Source of the DNA: Mesorhizobium sp. B2-3-12
Lineage (GTDB): Bacteria; Pseudomonadota; Alphaproteobacteria; Rhizobiales; Rhizobiaceae
DNA length: 64,000 nucleotides
Assembly: GCF_006442205.1 (NCBI RefSeq)
Contig: NZ_VFVR01000001.1
Location: 124,001-188,000 of the forward strand
Reading direction: 5' to 3'
In this document: one piece after another, positions 26,522-35,902 of the stretch
Layout of the letters: the number at the start of each line of letters is the position of its first letter
How positions within the stretch are numbered: the first letter of the stretch is position 1
Translations under genes and position numbers: made by a program
Notes under the pieces: generated by a model
Seen by the model: only the letters and a program-made list of their open reading frames with translations
The model's database searches: none
Told to the model about the DNA's origin: nothing

Positions 26522-27520
26522 CTACACCGTCGGAAAGTGGCACGCCACCTTGCGGCCGGGCCTGAATTCCCTCACCTCTGGCCGCTCCGTGCGGCACCGC
26601 TCCGCCGCTATCGGGCAGCGGGGATGGAACCGGCAACCGGATGGCGGATCGAGCGGGCTTGGCACATCGCCCGTGAGGATGATGCGCCTGCGCGTGCCGC
26701 TGGGTGTCGTCTCCACGACGGGAACCGCCGAGATCAATGCCTGGCTGTAGGGATGGGCCGGGGTCGAAAACACCTCCTCCGCCGGTCCGTCTTCGACGAT
26801 CGAGCCGAGATACATGACCGCGATGCGGGTCGAGACCTGCCGCACGACCGAAAGATCGTGAGCGATGAAGACATAGGTCAGGTCCAGCTTCTCCTGGAGG
26901 TCGGCAAGCAGGTTGACGATCTGCGCCTGTACGGACACGTCGAGCGCGGAGACCGGTTCGTCGAGAACCACGAGATCGGGATTGAGGGCGATGGCGCGCG
27001 CTATGCCGACACGCTGGCGTTGCCCGCCCGAGAATTCGTGGGGGTAGCGCATGACATGGTCCGGCAGCAGCCCGACGAGGTCGAACAGTTCCGCGACGCG
27101 GCTGGCGATCTCGCGCGACGAAAGCTTGCCATGGATGCGCAGCGGTTCGGCCACGAGGTCGCCGACGCGCCGGCGCGGATTGAGCGAGGCCGACGGGTCC
27201 TGAAACACCATTTGCAGGCGCCGCCGCAACGGCCGCAGTTCAGACAGCGACTTCGAGGTGATGTCATCGCCTTCGAACAGAAGCTCACCATCCGAAATCT
27301 CGTAGAGCCTGACCAGGCAGCGCGCCAGCGTGGACTTGCCACATCCGGACTCGCCCACCAACCCGACGGTTTCGCCGCGCCGCACCGTCAGCGAGACATT
27401 GTCGACCGCATGGACGGTTCGCCTGCCTTCGGCGGAAAAACGGGTGCCGATCGAGAAGCGTTTGCCGAGCGAACGTGTTTCGAGGATCGGACGGTCTTTG
27501 TCGGTCATCGGCCCGCTCAT
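26522..27520 (-). CDS. Dipeptide/oligopeptide ABC transporter ATPase (DppF/OppF type)
   Basis: The 332-residue ATPase has Walker A GESGCGKST (56-64), signature FSGGQRQRVGIARAI, Walker B LVVLDEPVSALD and the oligopeptide-specific C-terminal domain with cysteines (SGCRFHPRCPIAAERC) that in related proteins bind a 4Fe-4S cluster. The ATG overlaps the stop of the preceding ATPase gene by 4 bases. It is the last gene of the peptide uptake operon. Confidence 0.94.
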   Translation of the reverse strand: MSGPMTDKDRPILETRSLGKRFSIGTRFSAEGRRTVHAVDNVSLTVRRGETVGLVGESGCGKSTLARCLVRLYEISDGELLFEGDDITSKSLSELRPLRRRLQMVFQDPSASLNPRRRVGDLVAEPLRIHGKLSSREIASRVAELFDLVGLLPDHVMRYPHEFSGGQRQRVGIARAIALNPDLVVLDEPVSALDVSVQAQIVNLLADLQEKLDLTYVFIAHDLSVVRQVSTRIAVMYLGSIVEDGPAEEVFSTPAHPYSQALISAVPVVETTPSGTRRRIILTGDVPSPLDPPSGCRFHPRCPIAAERCRTERPEVREFRPGRKVACHFPTV

Positions 27521-28476
27521 GCTTGTGCCACCCGGTAGCAGGCCGCCGCGTGCGTGGCGGCGCCAAGATCGGGCTTGCCGGTCAGGCAGGGTTCGTACCG
27601 GACCGGACAACGCGGACCGAAGGCGCAGCCTTGCGGCAATCGCAGCAGCGATGGCGGTGACCCGGGAATGGCCGGCAGGCGGCGGGGTTTTGCACCGGTC
27701 AACGGCGGGATCGAACCAAGCAATGCACGGGTATAGGGGTGCCGCGGGTCGGAAAACAGCGCCGTACGGCTGCCGCGTTCGACGATGCGGCCCGCATACA
27801 TGACCATGACCCGATCGGCGAGTTCGGAGACCACGCCCATGTCATGCGTGATGAAGACGACGGCCGATTTGTGCGTCGCGCGCAGCTTGCGCACGAGATC
27901 GAGAATGCCGGCCTGCACCGTGACGTCGAGCGCGGTGGTCGGCTCGTCCGCCACCAGCAGCGCCGGGTTGCACGACAGCGCCATCGCGATCACCGCCCGT
28001 TGGCGCATGCCGCCGGAGAGCTGGTGCGGGTAGCGCGACATCGCTTCGTGCGGGTTGGGGAAATTCACCTCCGCCAGCAGTTCCTCAACCCGCTCCATGG
28101 CCTTGGATTTGCTGATGTTTCGATGCGCGCGGATCTGTTCGGCGATCTGCCAGCCGATCGTGTAGACCGGGGTCAGCGCCGTCATCGGGTCCTGGAAGAT
28201 CATCGCGATCTCGTTGCCGCGCAGGCGCCTGAGTTCGCGCGGGGGCAGCCCAACCAATTCGCGGCCCTTGTAGCGGATCGAGCCTTCGATGACGGCGTTG
28301 GGGTCGGTGATGAGCCCCATCACCGCCAGCAGCGACACTGTCTTGCCCGAGCCGGATTCGCCGACGACGCCGAGGATCTCGCTTTCCGCGAGGTCGAAGG
28401 AAACGCCGTCGATGGCCCGCACCAGCCCGTCATCGGTTCGAAACGATACTTTGAGATCGCGCACCGACAATATCAT
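27517..28476 (-). CDS. Dipeptide/oligopeptide ABC transporter ATPase (DppD/OppD type)
   Basis: The 319-residue ATPase has Walker A GESGSGKT (39-46), signature LSGGMRQRAVIAMAL, Walker B LLVADEPTTALD and the C-terminal oligopeptide domain GCAFGPRCPVRYEPC. It pairs with the DppF-type subunit as a heterodimer. Both its start (with the DppB permease stop) and its end (with the DppF start) overlap neighbours, so translation is coupled throughout. Confidence 0.94.
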   Translation of the reverse strand: MILSVRDLKVSFRTDDGLVRAIDGVSFDLAESEILGVVGESGSGKTVSLLAVMGLITDPNAVIEGSIRYKGRELVGLPPRELRRLRGNEIAMIFQDPMTALTPVYTIGWQIAEQIRAHRNISKSKAMERVEELLAEVNFPNPHEAMSRYPHQLSGGMRQRAVIAMALSCNPALLVADEPTTALDVTVQAGILDLVRKLRATHKSAVVFITHDMGVVSELADRVMVMYAGRIVERGSRTALFSDPRHPYTRALLGSIPPLTGAKPRRLPAIPGSPPSLLRLPQGCAFGPRCPVRYEPCLTGKPDLGAATHAAACYRVAQA

Positions 28477-29444
28477 GATGTCCTCAGGCGCGGATCGAGA
28501 AGGATGTAGACGAAATCGACCACCGCGTTTGCGACCACCACGAACATGGACGCGTACATCACCGTCGCCATGATCATCGGCAGGTCGAGGTTCTGCAGCG
28601 CGTCATAGGTGAGCTTGCCGATGCCGTGCAGCCCGAACACCACCTCGGTCAAAAGCGCCGAGCCGCCCACCAGCGCGCCGAAATCGAGGCCGAACAGGGT
28701 GACGAAGGCGATGAGCGACGTGCGCAAGGCATGGCGCAGCAGGATGCGAGTCTCCGACAGACCCTTGGCCCGGGCCGTGCGGATATAGTCTTCCTGCAGG
28801 GACTCGATGATCGCCGCGCGCAGGACGCGCCCGTAGATGCCGATATAGAGGATGGCCAGCGTGATCCAGGGAATGACCAGTGTCAGGAACCAGCCCTTGG
28901 GATCGTCGGAAAAATTCTTGTAGCCGAGCGGCGGCACCCAGGAGAAGGCCCAGCTGTCGTGATAGCGGCTCTGGGTGATCAGGTTCATCACCTCGCCCAG
29001 CCAGTAGACCGGCATGGAAATACCGAGCAAACCCAACGCCATCAGCAGCCTGTCCAGCCAACTGTCGCGTGTGGCGGCGGCAACGATGCCAATGACGATG
29101 GAGACAACCACCCACAGGATCGCCGCGCCGAACACCAGCGACAGCGTGACGGGAATCGAATCCATGACCGCCGGCACCACCTTCCAGCCGCGATTGACGA
29201 AGGAGGTCAGATCTCCCGTGACGAAGATCTTCTCCATCATCGTCACATATTGCACGTAGAGCGGCCGGTCGAAGCCGAAGCTGTGACGAACCGCTTCCAG
29301 CACTTCGGGCGAGGCATTGCGGCCGGCGATGCGTGCGGCGGGGTCGGCACCCGGCGTGGCGAAGAAAATCAGGAAGACGATGACCGAGATGCCGAACATC
29401 ACGAACAGCATCTGACCGAAACGACGCAGGATGGCATAGATCAT
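28473..29444 (-). CDS. Dipeptide/oligopeptide ABC transporter permease (DppB type)
   Basis: The 323-residue permease has an N-terminal helix, the DppB signature GADPAARIAGRNASPEVLEAVRHSFGFDRPLYVQY, six helices and an EAA loop (DYIRTARAKGLSETRILLRHALR). It forms the inner-membrane channel with the DppC-type subunit. Its start touches the DppC stop at base 29444. Confidence 0.94.
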   Translation of the reverse strand: MIYAILRRFGQMLFVMFGISVIVFLIFFATPGADPAARIAGRNASPEVLEAVRHSFGFDRPLYVQYVTMMEKIFVTGDLTSFVNRGWKVVPAVMDSIPVTLSLVFGAAILWVVVSIVIGIVAAATRDSWLDRLLMALGLLGISMPVYWLGEVMNLITQSRYHDSWAFSWVPPLGYKNFSDDPKGWFLTLVIPWITLAILYIGIYGRVLRAAIIESLQEDYIRTARAKGLSETRILLRHALRTSLIAFVTLFGLDFGALVGGSALLTEVVFGLHGIGKLTYDALQNLDLPMIMATVMYASMFVVVANAVVDFVYILLDPRLRTS

Positions 29445-30460
29445 CAGTCGCGCCCCAGCCGAACCTTGGAGCGCGGGTCGAGCGCGTCACGCAGCCCGTC
29501 GCCGAAGACATTGAGGGTCATGACGGAAATCGCGATCGCCAGGCCAGGCGCCAGCGCCACCAGCGGCCGTGTGTAAAGCAGCGCCTGCCCGTCCTGGATG
29601 ATGGTTCCCCAGCTCGCCGCGGGCGGCTGGACACCGATCGACAGGAAGGAGAGCGCCGATTCGGTAAGCATGTTCAACGCCATCATCAGCGGTATGAACA
29701 CGATGAGCGTGGTGGTGATGTTGGGCAGGATGTCGCGCCACAAAATCCGCCACCCCGGTACGCCCAGATTGATCGCGGCCAGTACGAACTCGCTGTGGCG
29801 CAGCGACAGAACCTGCCCGCGTATCGGCCGCGCTACATAAGGCACGTAGACGATGCCGATGATGATGACCGGCAGCCACAGGCTGCCGGACTCGATTTCG
29901 ATCGGTCCGATCGAAATGCCTTGCGAAATTGTGACGATGGCAAGCGAAATCGCCAGGAGATAGATCGGAAACGCCCACAGTACATCCAGGAAGCGCGACA
30001 GCACCGTGTCGGTGATGCCACCGAAATAACCGGCGACCAATCCCGCCGCCGTGCCGAGGATCAAGGTGAAGATGGTGGCGGCTCCGGAGATCAGCAGCGA
30101 ACTCAGCCCGCCATAGAGCATCCGGGCCATGACATCGCGCCCCTGGCTGTCGGCGCCGAGGAAGTAATTGCCGAGCCGCCAGGTCGGGCCGATCGGCGTG
30201 TAGCCAAGCCCGAGTCCCTCCGTTGATTGTTCCATCACCGCAACGTCGGCGCCGTCGATCTGGATGACGGCGTCGAGCGTCGAGGCGAAGGGGTCGGTTC
30301 CTGCCCAGTTGGCGTAGAGGGGCGCACTGAAACAGGCAAGGACAATGAGGAGGAACACGGCCAGGGACGCCATGGCGGCCCTGTTTCTTGCCAGCTTCGC
30401 GAACGCGACGGCCCAGGGCCCTCGCGTCCTGCGCGACATGGCAGCGACTTGGTTCGACAC
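29444..30460 (-). CDS. Dipeptide/oligopeptide ABC transporter permease (DppC type)
   Basis: The 338-residue permease carries the OppC N-terminal domain (RGPWAVAFAKLARNRAAMASLAVFLLIV), a periplasmic insertion with GADSQGRDVMARMLYG, and the EAA loop RHSEFVLAAINLGVPGWRILWRDILPN. The insertion between helix 1 and the core is long, which is usual for DppC. It follows the binding-protein gene by 40 bases. Confidence 0.94.
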   Translation of the reverse strand: MSNQVAAMSRRTRGPWAVAFAKLARNRAAMASLAVFLLIVLACFSAPLYANWAGTDPFASTLDAVIQIDGADVAVMEQSTEGLGLGYTPIGPTWRLGNYFLGADSQGRDVMARMLYGGLSSLLISGAATIFTLILGTAAGLVAGYFGGITDTVLSRFLDVLWAFPIYLLAISLAIVTISQGISIGPIEIESGSLWLPVIIIGIVYVPYVARPIRGQVLSLRHSEFVLAAINLGVPGWRILWRDILPNITTTLIVFIPLMMALNMLTESALSFLSIGVQPPAASWGTIIQDGQALLYTRPLVALAPGLAIAISVMTLNVFGDGLRDALDPRSKVRLGRD

Positions 30461-30500
30461 GGGACGTGCCCCTCCGCGGTTCGTTACTGCACCCAGGCCC

Positions 30501-32162
30501 TTACTGCACCCAGGACTGGGTGATCATCCAGTTGAACTGCCGGTTGAACTTGAAATTGCCCACGCGCTTGCTGACGAAGTCAAGTCGCTTCGGGGTGAAG
30601 AGGCCGACGGCCGGCGCCTTGTCCGTGACCTGCCTGTCGATTTCAGCCCACATCTTGTCGGCGGCCTTCTGGTCGGTAACGCCGAGATCCAATGCCTTCT
30701 GCATCTTGGCGTCGATATCCTTGTCGCAGAAACCGGCGATGTTGATCGAAGCGTCCGACCCCTCGCGGAACGAGGCGCAGCTGAACAGGATGTTCAGGAA
30801 GTCCGAGGCCGCGGGATAGTCCTTGTACCACTGGGTGACGGACATCTGCACTTTGTTGTTGGTGTTCTGGATGTAGGTGAACTGGATGTTGGACGAGATC
30901 GGCTTGACGTCGGCGACATAGCCGATGGTGGTCAGCACGCTCTGCAGATAGACGCCGATCGACCGGGAAATGGCCGTGTCCTCGACGATGATGGTCACCT
31001 TCTGGCCCTTGGTGCCGGATTCCTCGACCAACTGCTTTGCTTTGTCGAGGTCAGGCGCCGACCATTTGGTGCCGGGGTTCTTGGTGAAAGGGCAGTAGTC
31101 TTCGTGGCCGGGGAAATCCGGAGGCAGGACCTGGCAGACCGGCGAGGCGAGCACCTTGCCGCCGAACAGCTTGACCAGCGTGTTGCGGTCGATCGCGTAG
31201 GCAACGGCCTGGCGCGCCTTTTCATTGTCGAACGGCGCCAGGCGATTGTTGAGCGGCGCATACCACCACGCCGAAAGCGGCGAGATGTGGAGCTGGTCCA
31301 TGGCCTTTGTGCCGAGTTCGCCAAGGCGATCGCTGGGCAGCGCATCGAACATCCAGTCGGCTTCTCCGTTCTGGATGGCCGTCACCGCGGCTTCCTCGGA
31401 AAGGCCGAAATCATACTGGACGACGTCGGGATAACCGTCCGGCTGCGCTTCCTCGCTCCACTGCTTGAAGTTCGGGTTGCGGGTCACCGTCATGCCCTTG
31501 TTGGGATCGAAGGCGGAGATCATGTAGGCGCCGGTGCTGGGAATGGGCTTGGAACCCATGTCTTCCGCTGGCGTATCGGCCGGCAGGACGACGGCGTGCG
31601 GCAAGGCAAGCTTGTAGAGAATCTCGGCGTCCGGCTTGGTGAGATTCAACGTGATGGTGCCGGCCGCTTCGTCGCCGACGACGCCGCCTTCCAGCGTACA
31701 GCTCTTGGTGTCGGCGAGGCATTTGTCGGCGCCGACGATGCCGGCATAGAACGTGCCCGAGGTCGGTCCCGAGACCTTGAAGATGCGCTGGAAGGAAGCA
31801 ACGACGTCTTTCACGCCGAGATCCTTGCCGTCGGAGAACTTGATTCCCTTGCGCAGTTTGAAGGTGAAGGTCTTGCCGTCATTGGTCACCTCGGGCAGCG
31901 CCTCGGCCAGGTCTGGGACGATGGTGAAGCCGTCCATGCCCTCGGCCTTGCGGAAAGCGACCAGCCCGTCATAGATCGGCTGGTACATCTGCCAGCCCTG
32001 GTCCGTGTAGTTGATGTGCGGATCGAGCGTTCCCGCCGCCGAGCGGGCCAGCAGCCGAATGGTGCCGCCGCGATGTTCCTTGAGGTATTCGGCCTGCGCC
32101 GGCGCCAGCCACATCCCAGCCAGCAATGCCGCGGCCGAGGCCGCCAGAAGCAGTTTCTTCAT
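30501..32162 (-). CDS. Family 5 ABC transporter substrate-binding protein (peptide type)
   Basis: The 553-residue protein has a signal peptide (cleavage near AQA-EY) and the SBP_bac_5 fold: GGTIRLLARSAAGTLDPHINY near the start, FTFKLRKGIKFSDGKDLGVKDVVASFQRIF, and ARQAVAYAIDRNTLVKLF. No lipobox is present, so it is a soluble periplasmic protein. AAGGGG precedes the ATG. Peptides are the likely ligands given the flanking peptidase genes, but opines or other solutes are also bound by this family. The 14-bp sequence spanning its last codons and stop is duplicated just downstream. Confidence 0.92.
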   Translation of the reverse strand: MKKLLLAASAAALLAGMWLAPAQAEYLKEHRGGTIRLLARSAAGTLDPHINYTDQGWQMYQPIYDGLVAFRKAEGMDGFTIVPDLAEALPEVTNDGKTFTFKLRKGIKFSDGKDLGVKDVVASFQRIFKVSGPTSGTFYAGIVGADKCLADTKSCTLEGGVVGDEAAGTITLNLTKPDAEILYKLALPHAVVLPADTPAEDMGSKPIPSTGAYMISAFDPNKGMTVTRNPNFKQWSEEAQPDGYPDVVQYDFGLSEEAAVTAIQNGEADWMFDALPSDRLGELGTKAMDQLHISPLSAWWYAPLNNRLAPFDNEKARQAVAYAIDRNTLVKLFGGKVLASPVCQVLPPDFPGHEDYCPFTKNPGTKWSAPDLDKAKQLVEESGTKGQKVTIIVEDTAISRSIGVYLQSVLTTIGYVADVKPISSNIQFTYIQNTNNKVQMSVTQWYKDYPAASDFLNILFSCASFREGSDASINIAGFCDKDIDAKMQKALDLGVTDQKAADKMWAEIDRQVTDKAPAVGLFTPKRLDFVSKRVGNFKFNRQFNWMITQSWVQ

Positions 32163-32180
32163 GTTGTAGTTCCCCTTTTC

Positions 32181-33086
32181 TCAGTTGTCGTTGTCGTCCA
32201 GGAAGTCTCCCACCACGCGCATGCAAAGATCCTGCTCTTCGACATGCGGCATATGGCTGGAATGCTCGAAAATCCGCCAGCGCGATCCCTTGATGCCGTC
32301 CTCGAAAGGCTGCACGGTCGCCGGCGTGGCCTCGTCGTAGCGGCCGGAGATGATCAGCGTGGGAACATCGATGGCGGGCAAGCGGTCGATGATGCTCCAG
32401 TTCTTCAGCGTTCCGATGACATGAAATTCGTTCGGACCGTTCATGACGTTGTACACGGTCGGATTGCGCACGACCTGGGCGAAGGTCTCCGTGACCTCGC
32501 GCGGGAACGGAACGACCCGGCAGACATGCCGCTCGTAAAACACCAACGTCGCGGCCTGGTAGTCCGGATGATCCGTCGTGCCGGCCTGCTCGTGCCGGGT
32601 CAACGTCTCCTGTACGTCCACAGGCAGGTCGGCGCGCAACCGGCTGGCCTCCTCGACCCACAGCTTCATGGAAGCCGGTGAATTGGCGATGGTCAGCGAC
32701 TTCAAGCCCTTCGGCCGCGTCACCCCATATTCGGCACCCAGCATGCCGCCCCAGCTTTGTCCAAGGACATGGAAGCCGCCACGGATGCCGAGATGATCGA
32801 TGAGGTTTTCAAGTTCGTCGATGAACAGCCTGGGCGTCCAGAAATCGGCGCCCTTGTCGGGCAGCAAGGTGGAATTGCCGCACCCCAACTGGTCGTAATG
32901 GATGACGGCACGGCCTGTTCGGGCAAGAAGCTTGTAGGCATCGACGTAATTGTGGGCGGCACCTGGCCCGCCATGCAGGATAACGACCGGAGCCTTGCCG
33001 GCATCGAGCGCGCCGCTGATCCGATACCAGGTTTCGTAGTCGCCGAAGCCGGCCCGTCCTTCGCTGGTGACGATCTCCGATGACAT
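32181..33086 (-). CDS. Proline iminopeptidase-family hydrolase
   Basis: The 301-residue alpha/beta hydrolase has the prolyl-aminopeptidase pattern: oxyanion motif HGGPG (38-42), DQLGCGNS (65-72), nucleophile S111 in GQSWGG, a cap domain, an acid in SGRYDEATP and catalytic His in [10 protein letters not shown]. No signal peptide, so it acts in the cytosol on N-terminal proline or related amino-acid amides. AGGAG lies six bases before the ATG at 33086; an upstream ATG at 33125 is less likely. It sits between an M17 aminopeptidase and the peptide-binding protein gene. Confidence 0.9.
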   Translation of the reverse strand: MSSEIVTSEGRAGFGDYETWYRISGALDAGKAPVVILHGGPGAAHNYVDAYKLLARTGRAVIHYDQLGCGNSTLLPDKGADFWTPRLFIDELENLIDHLGIRGGFHVLGQSWGGMLGAEYGVTRPKGLKSLTIANSPASMKLWVEEASRLRADLPVDVQETLTRHEQAGTTDHPDYQAATLVFYERHVCRVVPFPREVTETFAQVVRNPTVYNVMNGPNEFHVIGTLKNWSIIDRLPAIDVPTLIISGRYDEATPATVQPFEDGIKGSRWRIFEHSSHMPHVEEQDLCMRVVGDFLDDNDN

Positions 33087-33125
33087 TCCGATCTCCTGAA
33101 TGTTTGAAGGCATGTCGCTGGCCAC

Positions 33126-34640
33126 CTAGTTTGCAACCCGGCTCGCTCGAACCCATTCTTCCAGCATCTGCACGCCGAATGCCGTGGCGCCTTCTCGGCC
33201 CAGCGGCTGATCCTTGCCGGTCAGTTCCTTGCCGGCGATGTCGAGATGCACCCAGGGCCGATCCTCGGTGAAGTGGCGCAGGAACGCCGCGGCGTAGGGG
33301 GCGTCGCCATCTTCCATGTCCTTGGCGTGATGCCGCAGGTCCGCGAAGGGTGATTGGAGCCCCTCGTCGTAAGCCCGGTCGAGCGGCAGCTGCCAGAACC
33401 GCTCGCCGACCTTCTCGCCGGCCGCGATCATCCGCGAGGCGATGGCGTCGTCAGTGCTGAAGAGGCCGGCGAACACCGACCCGAGACCCCGCATGACGGA
33501 ATAGGTCAGAGTGGCGAGGTCGACGATCACCGACGGGTTGAAGCGCGAGGCGGCGTAATAGAGGCAGTCGGCCAGAATGAGCCGTCCTTCCGCATCCGTG
33601 TCGAACACTTCCACGGTCTGCCCGGATGCCGTCGTGATGATGTCGCGCGGCTTGAGCGCGGTGCCTGACGGCATGTTCTCGGCAATGCCGAGCACGCCAA
33701 CCACGTGCACGGGGCTGCCTTGCCGGGCGAGTGCGATCAGCAGGCCGACCACCGCGGCCGCGCCGCCCATGTCGGCCTTCATGTCGAACATCTGCTCGCC
33801 GCGCTTGATGCAGAGGCCGCCGGAATCGAAACAGACGCCTTTGCCGACGAAGGCCAATGGCTGTGCTGGGGCGCCCTTGCCGCGATAACGCAGGACCGCG
33901 ACGCGCGGCGGCCGCACCGAGCCCGACCCCACGGCCAGGATGGCGTTCATGCCGAGTTCCCCGAGCCTCGCCGCATCGAGGATCTCGACGTCGATGCCAG
34001 CCTCGCGCAACGGCTCCAGATGATCGTGGAAATTGTCGGGATGAAGATGGTTTGGCGGCAGGTTGACAAGCGTGCGCGCGTATTCGACGCCATCGGCGAT
34101 GGCATTGATCCGCGCCAGCGCCGAATTCAGCTCCGCACCGCCGGCTCCGACCAGTTGCACCCGCAGGGTCCGATCGGCCCCTGCTCCCTGGCGCCGGTTG
34201 CGCATGTCGAAACGATAGCGCCGCAGCCGCATGCCGAGTGCGATGCGCGCCATGATTTCGGCGCCGGGCAGATCGACGCCCGCGATGGGGTCCAGGACCA
34301 GGGTAGCCGCGCATTCCCCTTTGCCTTCCAGATGCGCGGCCAGCAGACCGCCGGCGCGCGACAATGACAGTGCGGTGACGGCCTCGGCCTTGCCCAAGGC
34401 CAGGACAATCACGCGCCGGGCCGATACCGCCTGGGGCGCGATGACATCGATACAGGTGCCGGCTTCAGCCAGGACGGCCACATCGGAGCAGGCTCGGGAG
34501 AGGATCCCGCCCGTTTCCGTGTCCAGTGCCGTTGCCCGTGGGCCAAAACCCGTCTGGGCAGTCTGCAAGATCACAACGACGGAGGTTTCCGCGGAAATCT
34601 CGTCCGCCGTTTCAAAGACCGGCACTGGCGATTGAGGCAT
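33126..34640 (-). CDS. M17 leucyl aminopeptidase-family protein
   Basis: The 504-residue di-metal aminopeptidase has all M17 ligand positions: K267 and D272 in VGKGVCFDSGG, K279, D290 in DMKADMGG, and D349/E351/R353 in DTDAEGRL (the family usually reads NTDAEGRL, so the first position is substituted). It cleaves N-terminal residues from peptides in the cytosol as a hexamer. It is the first gene of the peptide-uptake operon and is divergent from a LysR regulator. Confidence 0.92.
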   Translation of the reverse strand: MPQSPVPVFETADEISAETSVVVILQTAQTGFGPRATALDTETGGILSRACSDVAVLAEAGTCIDVIAPQAVSARRVIVLALGKAEAVTALSLSRAGGLLAAHLEGKGECAATLVLDPIAGVDLPGAEIMARIALGMRLRRYRFDMRNRRQGAGADRTLRVQLVGAGGAELNSALARINAIADGVEYARTLVNLPPNHLHPDNFHDHLEPLREAGIDVEILDAARLGELGMNAILAVGSGSVRPPRVAVLRYRGKGAPAQPLAFVGKGVCFDSGGLCIKRGEQMFDMKADMGGAAAVVGLLIALARQGSPVHVVGVLGIAENMPSGTALKPRDIITTASGQTVEVFDTDAEGRLILADCLYYAASRFNPSVIVDLATLTYSVMRGLGSVFAGLFSTDDAIASRMIAAGEKVGERFWQLPLDRAYDEGLQSPFADLRHHAKDMEDGDAPYAAAFLRHFTEDRPWVHLDIAGKELTGKDQPLGREGATAFGVQMLEEWVRASRVAN

Positions 34641-34865
34641 AAGCGGGCATTCTCCTCATTGGCGGGGCCTTGGCCGAGGCATCGCTTGCAATTGGCGCAA
34701 TGCTTTGCCCGCCACCGGTGCAGGCCGGTCAAACCGGTCGCCGCCGTTGGTGGAATGGTGCCGAAGTTCCCGAATAGTCGTTTTCTTGAGACGACTTAGT
34801 TGCTCTTGCCTCTTGGGTATCCCTGAACGACCCATGCGATCAAACGCCAATTTTGTCCATGTCGA

Positions 34866-34895
34866 TTGACAAAAACTCAACTGACAATTCATGAT
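34866..34895 (+). promoter_or_regulatory. Candidate promoter of the LysR gene
   Basis: TTGACA (34866-34871) is a perfect -35 hexamer. With an 18-base spacer, CATGAT (34890-34895) is the best -10, which would put the transcript start at or next to the ATG at 34902. The surrounding 261-bp divergent region (34641-34901) is where LysR sites for the peptidase operon should lie. Confidence 0.4.
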
Positions 34896-34901
34896 CGGCC
34901 A

Positions 34902-35804
34902 ATGGCTCTACCCTCACTCAATGGCATGCGCGCTTTCGAGGCCGCGGCACGTCTCGGAAGCATCAAGGATGCGGCCGAGGAGCTGCATTTGACGCCCTCG
35001 GCCATCAGCCGCCACATCCGCGCACTCGAACGCAATCTCGGCCAGGACCTGTTCGAGCGCGGCTTTCGCCAGATCACGCCGACCATTCGAGGCTCGTATT
35101 ATGCACGCAGCCTCTCCGAGGCGTTCGAGGCCATCTGGCGCGCCACCGACGATGTCAGCCTCATCGACGGCCCGAGCCACGGCAGGACCCAGCGTGTCCG
35201 GGTTCTCTGCGTGCCCGCTGTCCTGAACCTTTGGCTGGCGGACCGGTTGCCGAATTTTCGCCGGTTGCATCCAGCGGTGGATCTGGAGATCTCGACATCG
35301 GGCAAGCGGGCCAATTTCGATTTGGCCATCGTCGACGAGTTCGTCTACAAGGCCGGCCCGGCCCTGACGCTGCTGATCCCGCTGGTGCTGACGCCGGTCT
35401 GCGCGCCCTCGCTGCTCGATGGGCCGATGCCGCTGCGCTCGCCCGCCGACCTGGTCAACCACCACCTGATCCACGAATGCGAGAGCATGCGATGGAAGCG
35501 CTGGCTGGAGCAGGAAGGCGTGTTGGACACGACGCCGAAATCCAGCACGACGCTGGACGATTGCACGCTGATCATGCGCGAGGCGATCAATGGTGCCGGA
35601 ATAGCGCTTGCCGACACGATGATGGCCCAGGATCTGCTGCAGCAAGGCAAGCTTGTCGCCCCGTTCAGCGCCCGCCATACCTATCCGGCCGGCATCTACC
35701 TGCATCAGCGCCGCAGCATCGGCAACAAGCCGGGTACCGGCCTGTTTCAGGATTGGCTGCTTTCCGAAGTCGAGGACCACAAGCGGGTGATGGCCATCGC
35801 CTAG
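34902..35804 (+). CDS. LysR-family transcriptional regulator (GcvA-like)
   Basis: The 300-residue protein has the GcvA-type N terminus PSLNGMRAFEAAARLGSIKDAAEELHLTPSAISRHIRALERNLGQDLFERG (winged HTH) and a LysR substrate-binding domain with CAPSLLDG. The ATG at 34902 has no Shine-Dalgarno-like sequence. It is divergent from the peptidase/peptide importer operon, whose regulation is its most likely role; the NCS1 transporter gene 250 bases downstream is a second candidate target. Confidence 0.92.
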   Translation: MALPSLNGMRAFEAAARLGSIKDAAEELHLTPSAISRHIRALERNLGQDLFERGFRQITPTIRGSYYARSLSEAFEAIWRATDDVSLIDGPSHGRTQRVRVLCVPAVLNLWLADRLPNFRRLHPAVDLEISTSGKRANFDLAIVDEFVYKAGPALTLLIPLVLTPVCAPSLLDGPMPLRSPADLVNHHLIHECESMRWKRWLEQEGVLDTTPKSSTTLDDCTLIMREAINGAGIALADTMMAQDLLQQGKLVAPFSARHTYPAGIYLHQRRSIGNKPGTGLFQDWLLSEVEDHKRVMAIA

Positions 35805-35887
35805 GCAGCTGCGCTTGCCGACGGAAGTCGGGAACGCGCCTTCCCTCGAATTGAAGCCGTGGATCGAAACTCGAATCAACAGACAGG

Positions 35888-35902
35888 CGCTTTTCAAAAG
35901 CG
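35888..35902. promoter_or_regulatory. Short palindrome upstream of the NCS1 transporter gene
   Basis: CGCTTTT and AAAAGCG flank a single central base, giving a perfect 15-bp inverted repeat 153 bases before the transporter start. It could be an operator or a small hairpin. No partner regulator can be named. The rest of the 250-base gap shows nothing else I can support. Confidence 0.3.

Noticed and set aside
30345..32681. A 778-codon open frame antisense to the peptide-binding protein and permease genes
   Set aside because: It spans several convincing minus-strand genes and has no recognisable motif; it is a codon-bias shadow.
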